Position numbers and translations under genes: made by a program. Below, piece after piece: positions 8,315-17,547 of a DNA stretch of 64,000 bases. The notes under the pieces are model-generated. The model searched no databases, was not told the origin of the DNA, and saw only the letters and a list, made by a program, of their open reading frames with translations. Positions within the stretch are counted from its first letter, which is position 1. Each line of letters begins with the position of its first letter. The DNA comes from Burkholderia pyrrocinia. GTDB taxonomy: Bacteria > Pseudomonadota > Gammaproteobacteria > Burkholderiales > Burkholderiaceae. Where the stretch lies: NCBI RefSeq assembly GCF_001028665.1, contig NZ_CP011505.1:868001-932000 (forward strand), written 5' to 3'.

Positions 8315-9616
8315 GTGACCGAAACCGTGGCCGCGTCCGCCTATCGGCCGCGCGATGTCGTCAATGCACCCGACATCAAGGCGGCCATCGCGCGACGCAG
8401 CGCCGAGCGCGGCGATCCGGCCGACATCCTCGCGTGGCTCGGCAACCATTTCTTCCGCTGGGTCGTCGGCGCGTTCGAGCAGGCGCAGCCGCTCGATTCG
8501 CTCGCCGACTACCGCGCGCTCGCCGGCGCCGACCGGCCGGCGCCCGACTGGCTCGTGCGCCGGTTCCGCGCGCAACCGGCATCCGGCGGCGCCATCGGCA
8601 TGGCGGCCGAGCCGTCGCCGCAACCCGTGGCCGAGCCGAAACCGCTCTACTTCATCGATCCCGAGCACATGCTGCTGATCGATCGCGAGCGCGTGCTGGT
8701 CGAATTCCTGCGCTCGCGCGCCGGCACGCGGCTCGCGCAGAAGCTGCAGCGCATCACGTGCGCGATGGCGCTCGACATGTGGGAACGCGAACACCAGCGT
8801 ATGCAGGCGCGCCGCGACAAGGGCTGGGTGCCGAGCAGCGGCCTTGCGCTGCGCGAGGTACTGCGCACGCCGAACGGAATCGTCTTCGAATTCGCCGGCG
8901 ATCATGCGGCGCTGCGCGAGGAGCTGGCTTACGAGTCGTTCTATATGCAGCACTGTCTCGGCCAGTTCGCGGATCGCCGCCGGCTGCGCGGCGGATACGG
9001 CGAGCAGTACGCACAAGCCGCGCGGGACGGCCGGCTGCGCCTGTTCACGCTGCGCGGCGCGGGCAACCAGCCGCACGTGACGATCAGCCTGACGGTGACC
9101 GGCGACGGCCTGCGCATCGACCAGATCAAGGGCAAGCAGAATCGCCATCCGGTGCGCCGCTACGCGGACGACGTACGCCAGTTCCTGCGCACACTCGCGC
9201 CGCGCGGCGAGCGTCATCCCGACTGCGAGGGCATGGGCCTCGTGTTCGAGCCGGAGACGCCGGGCGCAGCCGTCGGCGAATGGACGTTCGTCACCGACGT
9301 GCGCTCGCCCGACCATTTGCTGAGCGTGATGAGCGAGAACTTCCACCTGATCGAGCATTTCGCGCAGCCGCCGGCCGTGCTGCAATGGCTGCTGCTGCGC
9401 AACGCGCCGTACGCGCTCGGCCAGCTTCGGCAGATCGATCCGGCCGTCGCGGCGGCCGCGCGCCACGCGTTGCCGGTCGATGCGCTGCCGGCCGCGCGCG
9501 AACCGGACGCGCCACCGGCAACGGCCGCGTTCGCGATCGAAGGCATTCCGATCGATCCCGCGCTGTGCGCGGCGTTCGTGCTGCCCGCGACGGCGCACGG
9601 GAGCCCGTCATGCTGA
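8315..9616 (+). CDS. PcfJ-like domain protein, function unknown
   Basis: 433 residues with a GTG start preceded by GGAGAG at good spacing. The central region carries two blocks that resemble the PcfJ-like family: YMQHCLGQ (residues 210-217) and, after a predicted beta segment with VTISLTV, DQIKGKQNR (269-277). In PcfJ-like proteins the HC-G-Y block and the QIKGK-N block are the conserved landmarks, but no biochemical role is established. The N- and C-terminal thirds are alanine/proline-rich and unrecognised. The stop overlaps the next gene's start by 7 nt, so the three genes 8315-12395 are translationally coupled. No signal peptide; cytoplasmic location is likely. Confidence 0.75.
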   Translation: MTETVAASAYRPRDVVNAPDIKAAIARRSAERGDPADILAWLGNHFFRWVVGAFEQAQPLDSLADYRALAGADRPAPDWLVRRFRAQPASGGAIGMAAEPSPQPVAEPKPLYFIDPEHMLLIDRERVLVEFLRSRAGTRLAQKLQRITCAMALDMWEREHQRMQARRDKGWVPSSGLALREVLRTPNGIVFEFAGDHAALREELAYESFYMQHCLGQFADRRRLRGGYGEQYAQAARDGRLRLFTLRGAGNQPHVTISLTVTGDGLRIDQIKGKQNRHPVRRYADDVRQFLRTLAPRGERHPDCEGMGLVFEPETPGAAVGEWTFVTDVRSPDHLLSVMSENFHLIEHFAQPPAVLQWLLLRNAPYALGQLRQIDPAVAAAARHALPVDALPAAREPDAPPATAAFAIEGIPIDPALCAAFVLPATAHGSPSC

Positions 9617-10392
9617 AGCTGCTGATCGGTGCGGCCGTACTGTGGCTCGTGTGGTACGTGTGGCGTTCGTTGCGGATCGCCGCGCGGATGGTGCGCGAAG
9701 TCGACGCCGACCAGGCCGCGGGCGCCGACCGCGCGGTGCCGGTCCGGCAGACCACCGCGGTTTCGCTCGCACGCACGCTCGCCGACCAGGCGCCGCCGAA
9801 TCGCCGCCGCTGGGCGCTCGCGCTCGCCGACATCCTGCTGATCCGCAACGGGCTGCGCTGCGATTGCGACGACCTCGTGTACTCGCTGCCCGACACGCAA
9901 CGCGAACAGCTCGCCCGCCAGTTGCGGCGCGAACTCGACCTGCCGGCCGACCTGCCCGAGTGGCAGATCGTGCAGCGCGTGCCGCCGATCCTCGCGGGCT
10001 GGATTCGCGGTGTCGGCCGCTCGCACGAAGGCTTCTACGAACGGCTTGCTGCCGTCGGCCGCGTGCGCGACGCGCTCGCGTTCGATTGCGCGCGCACCGC
10101 GTTTCTCGTGCGCTGCATCGCGCTGCTCGGCTGGGCGTCCGAACAACAGGCGTGGGTCGTGCTGCTGCTCAATGCGCAGCGCGCGCAGGACAGTTTCGAC
10201 AGCTGGGAAGACTTCGGGCTCGCGTATGCACGGGCGCGCCAGCACTGGCTGCGCGGCAGCGGCCAGGACGGCCCCGCGTCGTCGCGCGCCACGCAGGAAG
10301 TGCGCGAGCACCTGCGCAATCCGTCCGGAAACTGGCTTTCGCTACCGTGGAAGCGCTACCGCATCTTCGATCCCCAACCCGTTTCGTCATGA
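9610..10392 (+). CDS. DUF1266-like protein with N-terminal membrane anchor
   Basis: 260 residues. The first 20 residues (MLKLLIGAAVLWLVWYVWRS) form one hydrophobic segment, so the protein is probably anchored in the inner membrane with its body in the cytoplasm. The C-terminal block ASEQQAWVVLLLNAQRAQ...SWEDFGLAYARARQHW matches the DUF1266 pattern, an all-helical family of unknown function. It overlaps the PcfJ-like gene by 7 nt upstream and the next gene by an ATGA junction. DUF1266 proteins are found beside Sel1-repeat proteins elsewhere (for example the ybe cluster of E. coli), which agrees with the next gene here. Confidence 0.72.
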   Translation: MLKLLIGAAVLWLVWYVWRSLRIAARMVREVDADQAAGADRAVPVRQTTAVSLARTLADQAPPNRRRWALALADILLIRNGLRCDCDDLVYSLPDTQREQLARQLRRELDLPADLPEWQIVQRVPPILAGWIRGVGRSHEGFYERLAAVGRVRDALAFDCARTAFLVRCIALLGWASEQQAWVVLLLNAQRAQDSFDSWEDFGLAYARARQHWLRGSGQDGPASSRATQEVREHLRNPSGNWLSLPWKRYRIFDPQPVSS

Positions 10393-12395
10393 CCGCCGAC
10401 ACAGAAATGTCCTCCGCTCCCGCCGACCTGATTCCGCCCGCGAAATCCCGATGGCTCATCTGCGACGTCGACGCGCTGCTGCGCGCGGGCGATTTCGCCG
10501 CGCTCGACACGCAACTCGACGCCGCGCTCGCCGCCAGCTTCGCCGACCGCACGGCCGAGGCGCGCTACGTCGACGCGCTGCCGGCCGACGTGCAGCCGTG
10601 CATCGACGCCGGCGCCGAAGGCCTCGCACGCCTGCGCGCATGGCAGGCCGCGAACCCGCACTCCGCGCACGCGTGGCTGTGCGAAGCGCATTACTGGCAC
10701 CACTGGGCATACGAGTACCGCGGCTCCGGCTGGGCCGAGACGGTGACCGAATCCGGCTGGATCTGCGCGCATGCGTGCGCCACGATGACGATCGTCGCCG
10801 CGCTGCGCGCGCTGGTGCTCGCGCCGACGATGTGGAGCGCGCCGAAGGTGATCTTCACGAGCGTGTCGTCGTTCGACGAGCCCGAGTGGCTCACGCAGCT
10901 CGTGCAACAACGCCGCTGGCCCGTGACCGAGCTGCACCTGAACGTCGGCGCCCACGACGAGGGCACGCGCGCCGAACTGCAGGGCATGCTCGCGCGTTCG
11001 GGGCTGAATCCCGAGGTGCCCGTCGCGTGCCCGGCGGATTTTCCGGAAGCACTGCCCGGCCCGGTCCACGGCAAGAAGCTGCGCAAGGGCAAGTGGTACT
11101 GGATGGAAGCGACGCTGCATATCCACCCGCATCAGTTTTTCTCGATGCGCACGTTCATCTGGTACATGCAGCCGCGCTGGGGCGGCTCGCACGACCACGT
11201 CCGCGCATTCGTCGATTCCGACGCGTGCGCGCACCTCGACGCGGTCGAGAAGGACCGGCTGCGCCACGAAATCTGGCGCGACGACTATTTCGGCAAGACG
11301 CTCGATTCGGATGACGACGACGACGATGCGCGCCGCGCGATGGCCGCGACGCTCGCGCGGGCGAAGGCCGCGCTGCATCCGTATCACCGCTGGGAAACGC
11401 TGCACTGGCTCGCGCACAGTCATTTCATGCGCAGCGAATACGAGCAGGCTTACGCGCGCCTGCAGGAAGCCGAGCGCGACCAGCCGATCGACGACAACCA
11501 CGCGATGGCAATGGGCGTACGGCTCGCGCTCGACCTCGATCCGCAGGGCGCCTGGCTGACCGGTGCGATCGAGCGCGCATCGGATGCGCGCGCATGCACG
11601 TCGGCGATGATCCTGCGCGGCTACGCCCATCGCACCGGCACGTTCGGCTTCGCACAGGACGATGCACGCGGCGATGCGTGGCTCGAAGCCGCGCGCGTGA
11701 ACGAGCCGGGCTCGCTCGCATGGAACCAGCTCGCGTCCGCGATGCGCGACGAAGGCCGTCGGCCCGCCGACGCCGTCGCGCTGTGCCAGCTCGGCTATGA
11801 AGCGGGCGGCGATTCGTGCGACTACCTGCTCGGCTGCTTCTACGAAGACGGCATGCACGTCACGCAGGATCTGTACCGCGCCGCCCATTACTTCCGCGAG
11901 TCGGTCGGCGACGGCGGCAACATGGCCGCCTACAAGCTCGGGTTTGCGTACTATCACATCGCAGGCGCCAGCAAGGACGAAGCCGAACGCTCGCGCATGC
12001 AGGTCGAGGCCGTCGAGGCCGCGCGCATGGCGCACGAGATGGGGCATACCGAGGGCCTCGAGACGATGCTGATGTTCATCGCCGACGTCGACGATCTCCC
12101 GTCGCGCCATCGTTACGTCGACGAACTGCGCCGCCATGCGGAAGGCGGCCATCCGGCGGCGATGGCCGCGCTGTCGTCGATCCTGGCCGACAGCCGCGAC
12201 AAGTCGCTCTACAACTATCGCGAAAGCGTGCGCTGGATCATGGGCGCACAGGCGATCGCGCCGGACGACGAATACGTGCGCAACATCACGCGCCTGCGCC
12301 ACGAGGACGGCATGCTCGGCAAGCTGCTGTACAAGCTGCACCGCAAGCAGATCAAGGCGCACGAGATTCCCGGCAGCGACAACGCGATGGTCTGA
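10389..12395 (+). CDS. DUF4034/Sel1-repeat-like protein
   Basis: 668 residues. The N-terminal half (about 15-300), with short tryptophan-rich runs such as SAHAWLCEAHYWHHWAYEYRG and an MRTFIWYMQPRWGG block, resembles DUF4034. The second half is helical-repeat sequence; CDYLLGCFYEDGMHVTQD followed by RAAHYFRESVGDGGNMAAYK reads as Sel1-like repeats, which normally scaffold protein-protein contacts. An acidic run DDDDDD lies near residue 310. No signal peptide. It starts at an ATGA overlap with the membrane-anchored DUF1266 gene, so the two products are probably made in fixed ratio and may form one complex. Function unknown. Confidence 0.72.
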   Translation: MTADTEMSSAPADLIPPAKSRWLICDVDALLRAGDFAALDTQLDAALAASFADRTAEARYVDALPADVQPCIDAGAEGLARLRAWQAANPHSAHAWLCEAHYWHHWAYEYRGSGWAETVTESGWICAHACATMTIVAALRALVLAPTMWSAPKVIFTSVSSFDEPEWLTQLVQQRRWPVTELHLNVGAHDEGTRAELQGMLARSGLNPEVPVACPADFPEALPGPVHGKKLRKGKWYWMEATLHIHPHQFFSMRTFIWYMQPRWGGSHDHVRAFVDSDACAHLDAVEKDRLRHEIWRDDYFGKTLDSDDDDDDARRAMAATLARAKAALHPYHRWETLHWLAHSHFMRSEYEQAYARLQEAERDQPIDDNHAMAMGVRLALDLDPQGAWLTGAIERASDARACTSAMILRGYAHRTGTFGFAQDDARGDAWLEAARVNEPGSLAWNQLASAMRDEGRRPADAVALCQLGYEAGGDSCDYLLGCFYEDGMHVTQDLYRAAHYFRESVGDGGNMAAYKLGFAYYHIAGASKDEAERSRMQVEAVEAARMAHEMGHTEGLETMLMFIADVDDLPSRHRYVDELRRHAEGGHPAAMAALSSILADSRDKSLYNYRESVRWIMGAQAIAPDDEYVRNITRLRHEDGMLGKLLYKLHRKQIKAHEIPGSDNAMV

Positions 12396-12410
12396 GCGCG
12401 GGCGACCAAC

Positions 12411-12437
12411 ACGCGCGCCCATCGACGGGCCGCGCGT
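12411..12437. terminator. GC hairpin between convergent genes
   Basis: ACGCGCG and CGCGCGT arms, extended by an inner CCC/GGG pairing, lie between the stop of the Sel1 gene and the stop of the convergent hydrolase. The position suits a bidirectional terminator; no U-run. Confidence 0.4.
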
Positions 12438-12450
12438 GCCGTGCGCGTGG

Positions 12451-13263
12451 TCAGCCCGGCAGCCGGTCGAGGAACGCCAGCATCGCCGCGTTGAATCGCG
12501 CGGGCCGCTGCAGCGGCGCGAAATGGCTCACGCCGGGCAGGATCGTCAGCGTCGCACCGGGAATCGTGCGCACCAGATATGCCGCATGCTCGGGCCGGAT
12601 GAATTCGTCGTGCTCGCCCTGCACGATCGTCACCGGCACGGCGATCGCCGCGAGATCCTGCGCGCTGTAATCCGGTTGCGTGCGCATCATTTCGCTGACG
12701 GCCGCGACGAATGCGTCGAACTGGTCCGGCGTCGCGGACAGTTGCGCGTAGTCCTTCCGGTGCCGCGCGAAGCAGCGGTCGATCAGCGGGCTCGGCACCA
12801 TCTCCTTCGTGCCGCCCGGGTCCATGTTGCACGCGAAGAAGAACACGCCGGCCACGCGCTCCGGCGCGCGGGCCGCCAGCACGAGCGCGATGCACGCGCC
12901 GTCGCTCCAGCCGACGAAGCGTGCGCGGTCGACGTGCAGCGCATCCAGGACCGCGAGCACGTCCGACGCCATGCGTTCGTAGGAATACGGTTGGTCGTCG
13001 CGCGTGCTGCGGCCGTGGCCGCGGCTGTCGACCAGGATCGCGCGGTAGCCGGCCGCGAGCAGCGCCGGCACCTGGTTGCCCCAGTTGCCGCCGTGGCCGA
13101 GGCCGCCGTGCAGCAGCACCACCGGCGGGCCGTCGCCGAACGACGCGTGCCAGATGCGCGCACCGTCGTGCTCCAGCCATCCTTCGGTATCGGCCGCCGG
13201 CAGCGGCGTGCCGCCGTGCGCATCGAAGCGGACGAGTTCGTCGTCGTCGAGTTCCGCATTCAT
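12451..13263 (-). CDS. Alpha/beta-fold hydrolase
   Basis: 270 residues with a complete catalytic layout: oxyanion region VVLLHGGLGHGG (about 49-60), nucleophile elbow GWSDGA (serine near 119), acid in GEHDEF and histidine in GVSHFAP near the C terminus. This is the common esterase/lyase/epoxide-hydrolase-like fold; the substrate cannot be read from the sequence. Cytoplasmic, with no signal peptide. It stands alone on the minus strand, convergent with the preceding three-gene operon. Confidence 0.9.
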   Translation of the reverse strand: MNAELDDDELVRFDAHGGTPLPAADTEGWLEHDGARIWHASFGDGPPVVLLHGGLGHGGNWGNQVPALLAAGYRAILVDSRGHGRSTRDDQPYSYERMASDVLAVLDALHVDRARFVGWSDGACIALVLAARAPERVAGVFFFACNMDPGGTKEMVPSPLIDRCFARHRKDYAQLSATPDQFDAFVAAVSEMMRTQPDYSAQDLAAIAVPVTIVQGEHDEFIRPEHAAYLVRTIPGATLTILPGVSHFAPLQRPARFNAAMLAFLDRLPG

Positions 13264-13352
13264 CGTTCTGCCGTCCTTTCGAGGGGGACAAGCTTGCGAT
13301 TGTAATGCGTGCGGCCGACACGGCCATGACGGCCGAGCGCGGCCGGAAACCG

Positions 13353-13823
13353 TCAGGCCTGCGTCGACACCAGCCCGCCTGCCGGCGAACCGCCTGCCTT
13401 CTCGATCGCCGCGGCGAGTTGCGAGATCGCCGTCGCCAGTGCCCCCGAAATCGCGCCGGCTTCCGCACTCAGCGATTGCTGCTCGATCGCCGCGGCCGGG
13501 TCGTCCTTCGCGCGCTGCGCGGCGCTCGCCATCTGTCGCTCGATCGTGGCGAGCTGCTTCTGCAGCCGCTCGATCAGCGCCTTCAACTGGCTGACCGCCG
13601 GGTTCTCCGACGATGCGCCCGATGCGCCGAGCGTTTCGCCGGTGCCGCCGGCCGAACCCTTCGTGCCGGTGGTGCTGGGCGTGCCGCCGGTGCCCGTAGT
13701 ATCCGTTGCGCCGTCGGCGGACGATGTCGCAGCGGGCGTGGCCGATGCGGCGCCCTGCGTGTTTGCGGTGACGCTGCCGTCCGCCAGCGGGGATCGCGCG
13801 GTCGTGGAGAAATCGATCTGCAT
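13353..13823 (-). CDS. FlxA-like coiled-coil protein
   Basis: 156 residues. The first 70 are low-complexity Ser/Thr/Gly/Ala. The second part, SQLKALIERLQKQLATIERQ, is a strong coiled coil, followed by a helical tail with AISQLAAAIEKAG. This layout resembles the FlxA-like family, named after an E. coli gene in the flagellar class-3 regulon; the function is unknown. No signal peptide. The assignment rests on pattern rather than long similarity. Confidence 0.65.
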   Translation of the reverse strand: MQIDFSTTARSPLADGSVTANTQGAASATPAATSSADGATDTTGTGGTPSTTGTKGSAGGTGETLGASGASSENPAVSQLKALIERLQKQLATIERQMASAAQRAKDDPAAAIEQQSLSAEAGAISGALATAISQLAAAIEKAGGSPAGGLVSTQA

Positions 13824-14226
13824 CGTGTCGGTCCGTGTGTCGGTAAACGAATCGTGACGGGGTGGCGTGAAATGCCTTCCAACTCGTTTACGGCATTCGT
13901 CACACGAAACTTGAGTATCGCGGTCGGACGAATCCTGCGGTCAATCGCAGCATTCAAGTCGCGAAAGGGCCAGATTGTCAGCATGGCGGCGCTGGTAAAA
14001 TTGCCGCTTCGCCGGCCGGATTCGCGCGTCGACAGCGCCTCACGGCACGATCGCGCAGGCCGCCGGTTTCGACTCCTACCCTTCCGGGTGCGGCACGTGA
14101 CGCGTGCCGCGCCGCGGTCGCGGCTTCGCGGGTCGCCCTCTCCGTCCGCCTTCGTGCACCGCTCGCCGGGTCGAGCGGCGAGCGCCGTGCGGCGCGCTTA
14201 CTTCATACGCATTCGAGGAACACACG

Positions 14227-14361
14227 ATGGCCCGCATCGGCGCCTTCTGCATCACGACGTGGCTTGCCGCCGCGATTCTCTACTTCGGCCAGCACTCCGT
14301 CGCGATGATCGCGCTCAGCGGCGTCGTCGTATTCGGCGGGTTCGATCTGCTGCGTCCGTAA
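14227..14361 (+). CDS. 44-aa single-pass membrane protein
   Basis: MARIGAFCITTWLAAAILYF and the following VAMIALSGVVVFGG are two hydrophobic stretches separated by GQHS, so the product is one long or two short membrane helices. The start is set by GAGGAA 6 nt upstream of the ATG at 14227; a longer upstream frame lacks such a site. No family recognised. The 13824-14226 interval otherwise shows no gene. Confidence 0.6.
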   Translation: MARIGAFCITTWLAAAILYFGQHSVAMIALSGVVVFGGFDLLRP

Positions 14362-14413
14362 GTACGCATCGCGACGACGGCACGCATGGCCGTGACGATC
14401 GCGACGTCCGCGG

Positions 14414-17101
14414 TCATCGCGCGCCGGCCACGCGTATCCGCATCGCGTCGGACGAACCGCTCGCCGTCATGCGCGTGTAGTCCGCGTTCGGCCCGGACGG
14501 CGGCGTCAGGTTGTCGGCGGCCGCCCATTGCGTCGGCGTCGCGGACAGCGCGTAGCGCATCGTTCCGCCATTGGCGATCGTGCCCAGCGGCAGCCACGAA
14601 CCCGCGTAGTCCGCGCCATTGACCTTCAGCGACCGGATATACGCGAACGTCGGGCGCCCCGAGCCGTCGATCGCCACCTGCTTGTCGCTGTCGAGCCGCA
14701 GCGTCTTGCCGTTGCCTAGCCAGACGGTGATCCCGCTGAACTGCGGCGTGGACAACGCAAGCCCGGCTTCCGACGGAATAACCGGGAACATGCCGAGCGC
14801 CGCCCACACGTACCAGCTCGACGTCGCGCCCATGTCGTCGTTGCCCGGCAGCCCGTCGCGGCCGGTCGTGAACGCCTTCGACATGATGATCGGGAGAACG
14901 TACTGTGCGCCGCTCGGTTGCCCGGCCCAGTTGTACCCCCACGGCGACTGGAACGACGGCTCGTTGCCGATGTACAGGTTGGTGGACGATTCGCCGCCGT
15001 TCAGATCGCCGGAGGTCGGCACGGTCGAGAACGGCGTCGCGATCGCAAACAGGTTGTTCAGCCGCGTGACGGCCGCCTGCTTGCCGCCGATCGCGTCGAT
15101 CAACGCGGTCCAGTCCTGCGCGAAGGTCCAGAAATAGTTCGGCTCCGTCGATTCATGGAACGAACCCGGCACGAGCGTGCCCAGCGTGCCGGGCGCCGAA
15201 CCGGACGGCGGCGCGTTGCGCGCGGCGATCACCTTGTTCGTGTAGTCGAAGATGTTGCGCCACCACCCCGCCCGCGTGTACAGCGTGCCGATGTTGTCCG
15301 GCGTCACGCCGACCGACGGCGCGTTCAGCACGCTGGCCGGCAGCGCCTGCAGGAACGCGGCCGCCGAGCGGTCGCTCAGCACGCGCTCGATGGTCGCGGA
15401 CGACGAGTGACCGTCGTCGCTTTGCGACAGGTAGTGGGCCGTCAGGAAATTGGCGAGCCCCGCCGCGCTCGTGCGGTCGTTGCATGCGCTCGACGGGTCG
15501 AACACGGACTGCTTCGTCAGCCGTGCGGCCGACACCAGATCGAAATCGGTCGCGCCAAACTTGTACGCGCCTGCAATCACGTTCAGCGCGTTGTCGCCCG
15601 CCATCGGCGTCGAGTCGTCGCTGCCGTCGACCCAGTGCGGGAAGGCGCCGCACTGCAACGCGTCGACGACGAGCGATTGCATCATGTCGCTCGATTCCTT
15701 CGGCGCAAGCATCGCCAGCAGTTGCGCCTGCGACCGGTATATGTCCCACAGCGAGAAGCCCGTGTAGTGATTGCCGGTGCCGCCGACGGATCCGTCGGCG
15801 CGCCGGAACGCGTAGTCGCCGACCCTGGCCGTCGCGCGCGGCGGGATGGTTCCGGTCTGGTCGACCGACGTCGGATAGCTGCCGTCCGCGTTCCTCGGCT
15901 GGCGCATGCTGCGGAATTCGCCGTTCGAGTCGCTGTACAGCGTCGGCGTGCCGAACACGCGATAAAGCGCGGTGTAGAACTTCGTGAGGTTCGCCTTCTG
16001 CGTTGCGTCCAGCAATGCGGAATTCGCGGCCTGGTCGATCTGGATCGTGTTGAGGCGTTCGTTCCACAAACCGGCGGCATTCGTGCGCGCATCGTCGAAC
16101 GCGAGTTTCTCGCCCTCGTCGCGCAGGTTGCGCTGCGCGTTCCCGACGCTGACCGACGAGACCGCGACCTTCACGGTCACCGTCCGGTCCGCGTCGGTCA
16201 GGTCGAACTGCAGCGTCGCCGCGCCGTTGCTGGCGGTATTCACCGACGACGTGCCCGCCTGCCTGCGCAGCGGCTTGTCGAAGGTCGCATAGAAATACAC
16301 GGGCGCATTCCACACCGTGCCGTACGGCGTGCAGAACGCCGGCGCCACGGCCTGCCCGCTCATCGACTTGCCGTCGCTGGCAATCGCCAGCGCGACGTTG
16401 TTGGCGGTGACCTTCGTGCTGCCCGAATCGCTGTTGCCGTTCAGCTTCGCATCGATCGAGAAGAAGCCCTTGTCCTTGCTCGTGTACGTGAAGCGCGCGA
16501 TGCCGGAACGTGGCGTGGCGCTCAGCTCCGTCACGATGCCGTTCGCGAGGCGGACCTTGTAGTACCCGGGTTGGGCCGTTTCATCAGCATAGTTGTAGCC
16601 GATGCCGATCGGCCGGCCGCCCGACGCAACCGCCGTCGCCGCATCGGTCGGCAGCATCGCGACCGCGCCCTGCCCCGGACAGCCGACACCGCTCAGGTGC
16701 GTTACGCTGAAGAAGTCGATCGTGCCGCCCGCCCCGCCCGACGACAGGTAGCCGCCCGAGCCGTTGAAGTTGTAGCGCGGCGTGTTCGGCCCGAAGTTCA
16801 CCATGCCGAACGGCACCATCGCACCGGGGCTCACATTGCCCGCGTAGCCGGAATCCGCATTGACCTGCGTGCCGATGAGCGGATCGACGAACTGCGTCAG
16901 CTGCATGTCGGTGCGCTTGGGCGGCGCAGGTTGATCGGGCTGAGACGGTTGAGGCGGCCCCGAAGTCGGTGGCGGCACGCTCGACGGTGTGTCTCCAGAG
17001 CCATTGCTGGCAGTCGCAACACTGTTCACGTCGTCGCCGCCACACGCGGCAAGCGCTGCGCAAGTCAGTGCGGCGATGAGCAAGAGTCGTGGATTGTTCA
17101 T
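14414..17101 (-). CDS. GH92-family alpha-mannosidase-like lipoprotein
   Basis: 895 residues from the ATG at 17101, chosen because it opens a lipoprotein signal peptide with lipobox LAAC followed by GGDD, so the protein is exported and lipid-anchored. A Ser/Pro/Gln linker follows (SSVPPPTSGPPQPSQPDQ). The catalytic body begins VDPLIGTQVNADSGYAGN and includes PGAMVPFGMVNFGPN, FSVTHLSGVGC and, near the C terminus, GNDDMGATSSWYVWAALG, the hallmark of glycoside hydrolase family 92 (calcium-dependent exo-alpha-mannosidases acting on mannan or N-glycan mannose). No transporter or other carbohydrase is adjacent. There is no clear Shine-Dalgarno at this start. Linkage specificity is not deducible. Confidence 0.88.
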   Translation of the reverse strand: MNNPRLLLIAALTCAALAACGGDDVNSVATASNGSGDTPSSVPPPTSGPPQPSQPDQPAPPKRTDMQLTQFVDPLIGTQVNADSGYAGNVSPGAMVPFGMVNFGPNTPRYNFNGSGGYLSSGGAGGTIDFFSVTHLSGVGCPGQGAVAMLPTDAATAVASGGRPIGIGYNYADETAQPGYYKVRLANGIVTELSATPRSGIARFTYTSKDKGFFSIDAKLNGNSDSGSTKVTANNVALAIASDGKSMSGQAVAPAFCTPYGTVWNAPVYFYATFDKPLRRQAGTSSVNTASNGAATLQFDLTDADRTVTVKVAVSSVSVGNAQRNLRDEGEKLAFDDARTNAAGLWNERLNTIQIDQAANSALLDATQKANLTKFYTALYRVFGTPTLYSDSNGEFRSMRQPRNADGSYPTSVDQTGTIPPRATARVGDYAFRRADGSVGGTGNHYTGFSLWDIYRSQAQLLAMLAPKESSDMMQSLVVDALQCGAFPHWVDGSDDSTPMAGDNALNVIAGAYKFGATDFDLVSAARLTKQSVFDPSSACNDRTSAAGLANFLTAHYLSQSDDGHSSSATIERVLSDRSAAAFLQALPASVLNAPSVGVTPDNIGTLYTRAGWWRNIFDYTNKVIAARNAPPSGSAPGTLGTLVPGSFHESTEPNYFWTFAQDWTALIDAIGGKQAAVTRLNNLFAIATPFSTVPTSGDLNGGESSTNLYIGNEPSFQSPWGYNWAGQPSGAQYVLPIIMSKAFTTGRDGLPGNDDMGATSSWYVWAALGMFPVIPSEAGLALSTPQFSGITVWLGNGKTLRLDSDKQVAIDGSGRPTFAYIRSLKVNGADYAGSWLPLGTIANGGTMRYALSATPTQWAAADNLTPPSGPNADYTRMTASGSSDAMRIRVAGAR

Positions 17102-17386
17102 TTTTCGTTTAGTACCGTTAATTAAAACGACTAATCCGGCGGAGACGATATTCCGGCACGCTGCAATGCTTGCGACCCTGCACGGCACGTCGATGTCGCG
17201 CGGCGCGACGCCGGCTGCCCACAAGCGACGTCGCACTGAATCTCACATGCTCACACTCTGCATGTATCGTTGCTTCCGCAACCATCACCCCGTCACCCTG
17301 TATCCGGGATACGTCACAATCTTCCCAGGGGCTTACAGTGCCGCAACGACTGTTTATTCACCACAAGAAGTTTCCCGAATTTTCAG

Positions 17387-17404
17387 TTTGTTTAACTAAA
17401 CAAA
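17387..17404. promoter_or_regulatory. AT-rich 18-bp palindrome upstream of GH92 gene
   Basis: TTTGTTTA AC TAAACAAA has perfect 8-bp arms and is strikingly AT-rich for this genome. It lies in the 446-bp gap 17102-17547, between the GH92 start and the 3' end of the YVTN gene. It could be an operator for GH92 or an AT-rich hairpin at the end of the YVTN transcript. No regulator is linked. Confidence 0.4.
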
Positions 17405-17547
17405 TCGGAGTTAAGTGGCTTTGGGTATGAATTGCCGCCATTTTTTGCGTTGCAGCGGTGTCGGAGGGGGATGCACATCGACAGGCACCCGGAAAACCCG
17501 GGCGCCACATGAACTCATCGGATATGAGCGACCAGGCGCCCCGCGCG

